A DNA stretch of 9,854 nucleotides from Xanthobacteraceae bacterium (GTDB taxonomy: Bacteria > Pseudomonadota > Alphaproteobacteria > Rhizobiales > Xanthobacteraceae), in assembly GCA_030037185.1 (NCBI GenBank), contig JASHRR010000899.1:1-9854 (forward strand). The letters are read 5' to 3'. The notes beneath the pieces are model-generated. The model did not search any database, had not been told where the DNA came from, and was given only the letters and a program-made list of their open reading frames with translations. The position numbers and the translations under genes were made by a program. This document shows positions 5,229-9,854 of this stretch, one piece after another (the first letter of the stretch is position 1; every line of letters begins with the position of its first letter).

Positions 5229-5313
5229 CTGGCCCGACGCTGACGACTTCGTCAGCTTATCTGGGGTACTCCGGACGTGCTGCCAACGTAGTCGGAAGGG
5301 CAGCCCTTGACCC
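5229..5313. repeat. Dispersed repeat, copy 2, with a 17-bp deletion
   Basis: The core matches copy 1 with a single difference. The left arm also matches (CTGGCCCGACGCTGACGAC), but 17 bases present in copies 1 and 3 are missing. In copy 1 that segment lies between two TCGT tetramers (4044 and 4061), so slippage or recombination between them explains the loss. The repeat runs into the 3' end of the gene at 5257-5802 and supplies its stop codon. Confidence 0.85.
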
Positions 5314-5802
5314 AAAGGCGACGTTCGGCCGAGCATTGATCACACCATCGTCACCTGACCCGTTCCGCATTTCTTCCTGCATGAACGTGATGAACCATTG
5401 CGCGCGTGCGCTTCCCACTCGCTCCCTGATCCGTTCGAAGACGGCTTCGCGCTGCACCTCGATATCACCATGAAACCGTTCCGGACCGACCTGGGCGATC
5501 GCGACCGCAGACCTATCAATCACAAGACCCAAAAGTCTACCAGTCGCCATCGTCGCACTGACCGCAGCGACAGGTTGGGAAGTTGCCATCGCCAACGCAT
5601 AAGCCTTTTCCAGTTTCTCAACGAGATCAGGAACGGTCGGCAGCCCATCGCGAGAACCGGTGCGCGACAACGCCGTAGTCACAATCTGATCGACTCGATC
5701 CCTCGTGCGCTGCTCGCGCGCATCAACCTCGGATTTGATTTTAGCTTTAGCCGCGCGATTGGCGTCAATCTTATTGCGTTCGTTGGGAGAAGGCCTCGCC
5801 AT
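5257..5802 (-). CDS. Phage small-terminase-like protein with repeat-derived tail
   Basis: A 181-residue soluble protein. It has a charged helical N-terminus (MARPSPNERNKIDANRAAKA...EQRTRDRVDQIVTTAL), then LPTVPDLVEKLEKAYALAMA, TSQPVAAVSATMATGRLLGL and VIDRSAVA, and a helical C-terminal part (VFERIRERVGSARAQWFITFMQEEM). The combination of an all-helical fold with a segment for several chances of target binding followed by KLLGL/RLLGLVID resembles phage small terminase subunits, which recognise viral DNA for packaging. This is recall-based and not proven; no large subunit or capsid gene is nearby. Residues 164-181 are encoded by dispersed repeat copy 2, so the native C-terminus was probably replaced. 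The ATG at 5802 lies 3 bases after the stop of the upstream gene, so the two are co-transcribed. Confidence 0.55.
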   Translation of the reverse strand: MARPSPNERNKIDANRAAKAKIKSEVDAREQRTRDRVDQIVTTALSRTGSRDGLPTVPDLVEKLEKAYALAMATSQPVAAVSATMATGRLLGLVIDRSAVAIAQVGPERFHGDIEVQREAVFERIRERVGSARAQWFITFMQEEMRNGSGDDGVINARPNVAFGSRAALPTTLAARPEYPR

Positions 5803-5805
5803 CGA

Positions 5806-6153
5806 TTACCCGCCCTTCGCCTTCGCACGAACCGCCCGGCGCCCGGCCTTGCCGGCGGCGCGCAACACAGCCTCGGCCTGCGCGATAGCCGCAGCGACCT
5901 CGGCACGCGCAGCCTTCGAGGCTGCGGTGCGTTCCTTGCGAAGCGCGACGGCAGCGCGCGAACGGCGGCCGTGGATCAAGCCATTTTTACTGCCGAGCGG
6001 CGGACCGAAATTTTCCCGCCATGTAGCCGACACCTCGTCCTCCCCGGCGTCACATGCCGTCGGCAAGGCCGGCCACCGGCAGAACGAGCCCTCGCACCAC
6101 AGAGAGGGAGCATTGATCGCAGCCATGCCGCGATTTACGAGATTATCTGCCAT
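5806..6153 (-). CDS. Small basic protein with GPPLGSKNGLIHGRR motif, terminase-associated type
   Basis: A 115-residue protein beginning MADNLVNRGMAAINAPSLWC at ATG 6153; an open extension to 6216 is not used. Four cysteine/tryptophan-containing segments in the N-terminal half are followed by GPPLGSKNGLIHGRRSRAAV (51-70). This resembles the GAPxGNxNALKHGRxTAEA motif of small phage/prophage proteins encoded next to small terminase genes. The tail (about 70-115) is a long Ala/Arg/Lys-rich helix. It probably binds DNA or a packaging partner, but function is unproven. It precedes the small-terminase-like gene by 3 bases. The pair is isolated, with no other phage genes around, so it may be a prophage relic or a domesticated pair. 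Confidence 0.55.
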   Translation of the reverse strand: MADNLVNRGMAAINAPSLWCEGSFCRWPALPTACDAGEDEVSATWRENFGPPLGSKNGLIHGRRSRAAVALRKERTAASKAARAEVAAAIAQAEAVLRAAGKAGRRAVRAKAKGG

Positions 6154-6284
6154 TTTGACCTCATTGTAACAGCGCTGACGGCGAGAGCGGCAGCGCCCGC
6201 CGCTGCGCGGAACCAATGGCTGCCGTCTCGCGCGTCTTTATGAGGGCGGCGTACCCGGCATGCAGAGCGCCGACTGACGCCTCC

Positions 6285-7838
6285 TTAGCCCACGATGTTC
6301 AGCTTCTCGCCGCGCTGAGCGAAGAGATAGTCGCGCGACTGGTGCACCATCCGACGAACATTTGCCAGGTCACGGCCGACCAGGGCGCCACGCCACTTTT
6401 GCACTACCCCCGCAATGAACACGGCCTCGATGTTTCCGGGATGCGCGTAGGACACGACTGTGCTCACGGCATTTGCGAGGGGCATGACGTTGATATCTTC
6501 CGCCCGAATGATGACGATGTCGGCTTCCTTGCCGGGCGTTAGCGTCCCGATCTTGTCCTGCAGAGCGGCGTTGTGCGCGCCTCGCACAGTTGCAAATTCG
6601 AGCATGTCGCGCGCCGTCAGCAGCGCCGGCGGCTTCGGCTCCTGCCCGACCGCCGCGATGTGTGCCATCCAGCGCTGCAGATGGAAGCCGACACGCATTT
6701 CCGTGAACAGGTCGGTACTATAAGCGGTTTCATTATCAACGCTGAGACCGGGTCTGACACCGTGATTGAGCGCGTCCTGGAGTCCCATACTTGCCGGGCC
6801 GAGAGACCACTGCGCATCGGATCGTGGACAGGCATTCACCGTGATGCCGGCGTCCCGAATGAGCTGCCAGCTTCCATCGGGCAAGCCATTTCCATGATTG
6901 AAGGTATGCCGCTCGTCCAGCAGTCCCGTCCTCCGAAACTCGTCAAGTGTTTGCATTGAGTTGGGAGCACCGGCACCGTCGAGGGACAGCCAAAGCCCGA
7001 GGCGGCGAGCCGTTTCCCAATCCTCCTTCACGAGGCCACGCGAGAATAGTCGGAGCGTTACGAGCTGGTCGTCGGACGCAAAGAATTGACGCAGAAGCCT
7101 GCCCACATCCTGTGGCCATTGCCGCTCCCAGTCCCCGAACGTCGGAGCGCCAGAGGCATGTACGGCCCGGACACCGGAATCGGTCAGTGCCTGCACCGCG
7201 GCATCCGAGTGTGCCGGCGACCGAGAATTATGTGAATTGTCGATGAAGCACGTGATGCCGGCATCAATGCAACCCAGCGCCGTAATCAGGTTGCCGACAT
7301 ACATGTCGTCGGGCCGGTAATAGGGAGCGAAGCCGCGGTGCGTGGCCCCCATATAGTCGCCGATGGTCGCGCTGTTTGGAATGATGCCACGGATTTGTCC
7401 TTCCCAGGCGTGGCGATGACAATCAATCATGCCAGGGATCAGTATCTTGTCACTCGCATCGACGACGATAGCGTCAGCGCTTTGCGCCACCGCATCCAGA
7501 TCTGGGCTAATGGCCGATATTTTCTTCCCTTCGATGAGCAGGTCGGCGTGAGCAAAATCGCCCACCGTGGTATCCATTGAAATGATGGTGCCGCCCCTCA
7601 AGAGCACCCGGCGTCTTGGGTCCCCGTTCGCTCGCCTCAACTGCTCCAGCGCGGCGGCATCGCGATCCTGGCCCTGCGCAGCAGCATCGCAGGCGAGCAG
7701 CTGCGCTCCGCCTGCGGACACGGCAATCGCGGCGCCTGTCTTCAAAACCTCACGCCTGGAAGGACCTTCACCGCACAGCAAGTTCTCTTCAAGGAGTGAT
7801 CGATCTCTGGCCCAGGGTCTTGAATCCTTGTTGTGCAT
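6285..7838 (-). CDS. Tat-exported amidohydrolase (ATZ/TRZ-like)
   Basis: A 517-residue metal-dependent hydrolase of the amidohydrolase superfamily, exported by Tat and acting in the periplasm. The start at 7838 is fixed by GGGAGG (7844-7849) with a 5-base spacer; the open frame continues to 7907. The signal contains SRREVLK (27-33), a hydrophobic stretch and LLACDAAAQ (48-55), which could be a lipoprotein C50 or an AAA cleavage site. The beta-sandwich start LLRGGTIISMD is followed by metal ligands H141 and H143 in GMIDCHRHAWEG. H315 (FNHGNGLPD) and D368 (GLSVDNE) also fit. At the expected third metal-ligand His the sequence is SLDGAG, with D287 in place of His. The C-terminal GTLTPGKEADIVII is a family hallmark. 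Substrate unknown. The secreted protein at 8002-9204 lies upstream in the same direction. Confidence 0.85.
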   Translation of the reverse strand: MHNKDSRPWARDRSLLEENLLCGEGPSRREVLKTGAAIAVSAGGAQLLACDAAAQGQDRDAAALEQLRRANGDPRRRVLLRGGTIISMDTTVGDFAHADLLIEGKKISAISPDLDAVAQSADAIVVDASDKILIPGMIDCHRHAWEGQIRGIIPNSATIGDYMGATHRGFAPYYRPDDMYVGNLITALGCIDAGITCFIDNSHNSRSPAHSDAAVQALTDSGVRAVHASGAPTFGDWERQWPQDVGRLLRQFFASDDQLVTLRLFSRGLVKEDWETARRLGLWLSLDGAGAPNSMQTLDEFRRTGLLDERHTFNHGNGLPDGSWQLIRDAGITVNACPRSDAQWSLGPASMGLQDALNHGVRPGLSVDNETAYSTDLFTEMRVGFHLQRWMAHIAAVGQEPKPPALLTARDMLEFATVRGAHNAALQDKIGTLTPGKEADIVIIRAEDINVMPLANAVSTVVSYAHPGNIEAVFIAGVVQKWRGALVGRDLANVRRMVHQSRDYLFAQRGEKLNIVG

Positions 7839-7890
7839 TTCGGCCTCCCTTGGTTGCCTTTTGGTGGCAATGAATTGAGGAGCGCCCGCC

Positions 7891-7915
7891 GTCCGACAAT
7901 TGATCATTATCGGAC
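7891..7915. promoter_or_regulatory. 25-bp near-palindrome upstream of the amidohydrolase gene
   Basis: GTCCGA (7891-7896) and TCGGAC (7910-7915) are perfect arms around an AT-rich centre with an internal TGATCA palindrome. It lies 53 bases upstream of the amidohydrolase ATG, where an operator would be expected. The regulator is not encoded recognisably in this window. Confidence 0.45.
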
Positions 7916-7950
7916 ACGGTTATGGGTCGACCCACGGCGCTACCGCTTAG

Positions 7951-7971
7951 GCCCGGAAATTCGGCCCGGGC
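7951..7971. terminator. GC-rich hairpin after the secreted-protein gene
   Basis: GCCCGG (7951-7956) and CCGGGC (7966-7971) form a 6-bp all-GC stem with a 9-base loop, 31 bases past the stop of the minus-strand gene at 8002. No T-run follows, so termination is only a possibility. It separates the secreted-protein gene from the amidohydrolase promoter region. Confidence 0.25.
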
Positions 7972-8001
7972 TGGCCCCTCACAGAACCGTCCGTCAATAG
8001 G

Positions 8002-9204
8002 TTACTGTAAAGGGTCCTGTGGAACCTCAGCCTGTGTAAGAGCCTCCGACCCGTCACTGGTGGCCCTGGTGGCGGGGTCGGGGCCGCGTCCCTGCGCGAA
8101 AGCGAGCTCTTCCATGCGGTTGGCGCGCAACCAGCCCGGGAGGGAATAGTTTCCTTCCACGCAGCGCGGCTCGTAATAAATCCTATTCTCCTGGTCGCTC
8201 TGCTTGCTGAAGTCTTGCTTGACTGTCCACGGCCGGGTCCATACCGTCGGGTCTTCGATCGTGACCTCGTAAGCGAGCGAAGTCGGTCCCGTGCGCGTCC
8301 AGCGCTCGATGAGGTGCAAGTTCTCGCGCGAGCCCAGATAATCGGTTTTTGGACTGAAGTTCGTCACGTCGATGACGAGGGTATTGCCCTCCCAATGGCC
8401 GCGCGAATCGCCGTACCATTGGCGGACACTGGCCGGCAAGTGGGGGCCCCCGTCCATGACGATATTGCGCTGCCACCCCTGGCCCTGACCCACGTCGTAG
8501 AAGATCGAGATGCCACCCGCTGTCTGCACGATGCGCCGGAAGCTGCCCGTAATGCCGCCAAACTCGGGTAGCCCGAGGGTTAAGCAGCGGTTCCCCAACG
8601 TGCCGTCCTCCGGACCGTCATAGCGATTGATGTTCGCGGTGTTGTAGCGGGGAGGAGCTTCCGCACGTCGCGGCGAGGGCGTCGGATCGTATTTCCAGCC
8701 GGCGCAGCTCGGCAACATTTTCTTGCAAGTATCGGTCGCTTGCAACAGGGCAAGACGATAATCCCGATCATCGGCGGCCGCCTTCTGCGCCTCCGCCGTC
8801 AGCGGCGGCAGCCGCCCATTGGGCGGATCGACAATCTTGGACGTGCGCAGCCCAGTATGCTTCGTGGAAAAGAACGTCGCAGCGTTGTAGGGGCCATTGA
8901 TCTCGCGCTCGGTCGCAAAGCGGCCGAGTATTGCCGATCGCACTGCGTCCAATTCAGCGCGTTGCGCCGCGGTGAAAAATTCTTGGTTCGCATACGTGGC
9001 GGGGCGCTGGAAAGGCGTGTCAAATTCGTCGGTCCAGATGCCCTGTAGGTCTGGTTCGCCCCAGGGCGTTTTCAGCGCGGCCGGCGCCGTGCCGGAAGCC
9101 GGCGGAGCCTGAGCAGAGGTTCGGGTGACAGACACGAAAATGGCGGCGCTGGCCGCGGCCGCTACGGCAGCAGTTACGATCACGCCCGAGAAGCGGTTAC
9201 TCAT
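8002..9204 (-). CDS. Secreted protein of unnamed family, 400 aa
   Basis: Function unknown. The ATG at 9204 has AAGGAG (9211-9216) six bases upstream. A Sec signal peptide covers about residues 1-32 (hydrophobic core 8-25, cleavage probably after TSA or SAQ). The mature protein starts TPWGEPDLQGIWTDEFDTP (46-64), a LQGxW-type beta opening; then IVDPPNGRLPPLTAEAQ (124-140), a segment with C160 and C167, NRCLTLGLP (205-213), GGISIFYDVGQGQGWQRNI (230-248), HWEGNTLVIDVTNF (270-283), LHLIERW (296-302), TIEDPTVWTRPW (315-326), EPRCVEGNY (345-353). The WEGNTLVIDV and ERW blocks are strongly conserved in this family as I recall it from soil bacteria and proteobacteria, but I know no named domain or activity. 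The tail after about residue 365 is variable. The relic at 627-868 shares the last part. It lies 163 bp upstream of the amidohydrolase gene, same strand. Confidence 0.75.
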   Translation of the reverse strand: MSNRFSGVIVTAAVAAAASAAIFVSVTRTSAQAPPASGTAPAALKTPWGEPDLQGIWTDEFDTPFQRPATYANQEFFTAAQRAELDAVRSAILGRFATEREINGPYNAATFFSTKHTGLRTSKIVDPPNGRLPPLTAEAQKAAADDRDYRLALLQATDTCKKMLPSCAGWKYDPTPSPRRAEAPPRYNTANINRYDGPEDGTLGNRCLTLGLPEFGGITGSFRRIVQTAGGISIFYDVGQGQGWQRNIVMDGGPHLPASVRQWYGDSRGHWEGNTLVIDVTNFSPKTDYLGSRENLHLIERWTRTGPTSLAYEVTIEDPTVWTRPWTVKQDFSKQSDQENRIYYEPRCVEGNYSLPGWLRANRMEELAFAQGRGPDPATRATSDGSEALTQAEVPQDPLQ

Positions 9205-9513
9205 GACGATCTCCTTTTGCCTCGCAACGAGTTGCGCGTTGTGGAGTGCGGCGAATTCGAAGTTTTAATCATATCGCGGCCGAATGCGTTTAGGAACTTC
9301 AAATCAAAAAATGGCTAGAATCAATAAGTTGCTGGTTGCATTTTTCGTAATTCCACAAACGCACGCGCCGCGACAAGGGCGAACTGCGGAATTCGGTGCA
9401 CCAGATTCCCAGCAACGCAGACCGCCCCTACCGGGATTGGCCGAGCGTATCGCGGTTGGATGGCAGGGAAAAGATAGATGATGTTGCTTGGCGTGCCCGC
9501 GCAGATGTCTTTT

Positions 9514-9614
9514 CTTGGCCCAAGCCTCCGACTTGGGCGATGCAGCAAAGTCGCCAGCTTATCTGGGGTACTCCCGACGTGCTGCCAACGTAGCCGGAAG
9601 GGCAGCCGTTGACC
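9514..9614. repeat. Dispersed repeat, copy 3
   Basis: The core (9551-9614) matches copies 1 and 2 apart from about five changes. The left arm from CTTGGCCC is the same length as in copy 1, but its sequence has changed so that it forms its own stem, GCCCAAG-cctccga-CTTGGGC (9518-9538). That stem indicates compensating change or structure-driven selection. Read on the minus strand the core gives LPFRLRWQHVGSTPDKL in the frame shared with copy 2. Confidence 0.8.
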
Positions 9615-9692
9615 GTTGCGGAAGCCGCAGCGTTTTGATCCAATCCCTGTCATCTAACCCAACTTAGGCGATTGGCGAGCTTGACCGACAAA

Positions 9693-9715
9693 TTTTGCGG
9701 GGCGCAGCCCCAAAA
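9693..9715. terminator. Bidirectional terminator-like hairpin
   Basis: GGGGC (9699-9703), loop GCA, GCCCC (9707-9711), flanked by TTTT (9693-9696) and AAAA (9712-9715). The stem with an A/T-rich tract on each side could end transcripts from either direction; on the minus strand it is followed by TTT. The flanking genes it would serve are not in the window. Confidence 0.4.
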
Positions 9716-9798
9716 CGCGAGTCGAATCAACGGCGCCCGCCCGCAAAACGCCTGTAGTGTAGACCTAACACCTTGTCGATGATGCCGAGTGGCGTTCA

Positions 9799-9821
9799 AT
9801 GGAGCGACTTCAACGCTCCAT
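9799..9821. repeat. 8-bp hairpin near the right edge
   Basis: ATGGAGCG (9799-9806) and CGCTCCAT (9814-9821) are perfect arms with a 7-base loop. A minus-strand frame entering from the right edge has its TGA (9810-9812) in the loop. No T-run follows. It could be a transcript end or a palindromic repeat arm. Confidence 0.35.
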
Positions 9822-9854
9822 GATTCGCATCATGTTCCTGCGGTTCAACCGACG

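Larger units (their letters stand above)
9205..9854. other. Gene-poor right end
   Basis: No convincing gene in about 650 bases. Near the start is the leader of the secreted-protein gene with a hairpin CGCAAC-ga-GTTGCG (9223-9236) just above its ribosome-binding site. Dispersed repeat copy 3, two strong hairpins (9693-9715 and 9799-9821) and a small stem at 9617-9629 make up the rest. Short frames at both strands reach the right edge (RRLNRRNMMRIMER on minus, ending at 9810; a plus frame from 9799), but neither is recognisable. Confidence 0.5.

Noticed and set aside
5160..5336. N-terminal extension of the acetyltransferase
   Set aside because: The extra residues are translated from the dispersed repeat, and the GNAT fold begins at the ATG at 5159.
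5398..6243. Plus-strand ORF of 281 codons
   Set aside because: It runs antisense across two well-supported minus-strand genes and shows low-complexity Arg-rich sequence.
7839..7907. Longer start for the amidohydrolase
   Set aside because: The strong ribosome-binding site lies between the two candidate starts and fits only the ATG at 7838; the extension would also bury the Tat motif.
9321..9653. Minus ORF of 110 codons
   Set aside because: Its first third is repeat sequence and the rest has no recognisable family; it lies in the gene-poor right end without a ribosome-binding site.

Overview
The window looks like a chromosomal accessory or decaying intergenic region of an alphaproteobacterium, most likely the Bradyrhizobium/Nitrobacteraceae group. 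The reasons are high-GC codon use, a hybrid histidine kinase with an HDLRQP-type H-box, small Tat-type secreted proteins, and a dispersed ~65-100 bp repeat present three times. This assignment is inferred from protein style, not from a marker gene. Almost all intact genes lie on the minus strand. No rRNA, tRNA or CRISPR array was seen.

Left part (1-1528): the start of a small exported protein runs off the left edge. A ~390 bp stretch without a recognisable gene follows. Then two broken genes are joined head to head: the C-terminal end of a secreted-protein family (minus strand, 627-868) and a piece of S-adenosylmethionine synthetase, metK (plus strand, about 870-1058). A 50-residue plus-strand ORF of unknown function and a possible PHO-box-like direct repeat come next.

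Centre (1529-4000): a hybrid histidine kinase/response regulator begins inside what is normally a GAF domain, so it looks like the 3' part of a larger sensor. Beyond it are a 5' fragment of an IS1182-type transposase gene and a MerR-family regulator. The regulator gene overlaps (ATGA) the start of a VIT-domain gene that is frameshifted and truncated. Two matching inverted repeats (TTTCGRCA-N7-TGTCGRA) lie upstream of the merR-like gene and are good operator candidates.

4000-5320: two copies of the dispersed repeat bracket a cluster of gene relics and one intact GNAT acetyltransferase. The relics are a possible tricarboxylate-transporter receptor C-terminus, a PQQ-dehydrogenase-like C-terminus and an acetyltransferase N-terminus.

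5257-6153: a tightly spaced gene pair resembles phage-packaging (small-terminase-like) genes. The downstream member takes its last 18 codons from the repeat.

6285-9204: two complete exported proteins, a Tat-targeted amidohydrolase and a large secreted protein of unnamed family, lie in the same direction and may act together on a periplasmic substrate. The amidohydrolase appears to lack one metal-ligand histidine. The unnamed protein shares a C-terminal motif set with the relic at 627-868. The right end (9205-9854) holds the third repeat copy and several strong hairpins, with no convincing gene.

I did not find a clearly new multi-gene system. The strongest leads are the paired operators of the MerR/VIT locus, the dispersed repeat and its coding capture, the unnamed secreted family, and the altered amidohydrolase site.
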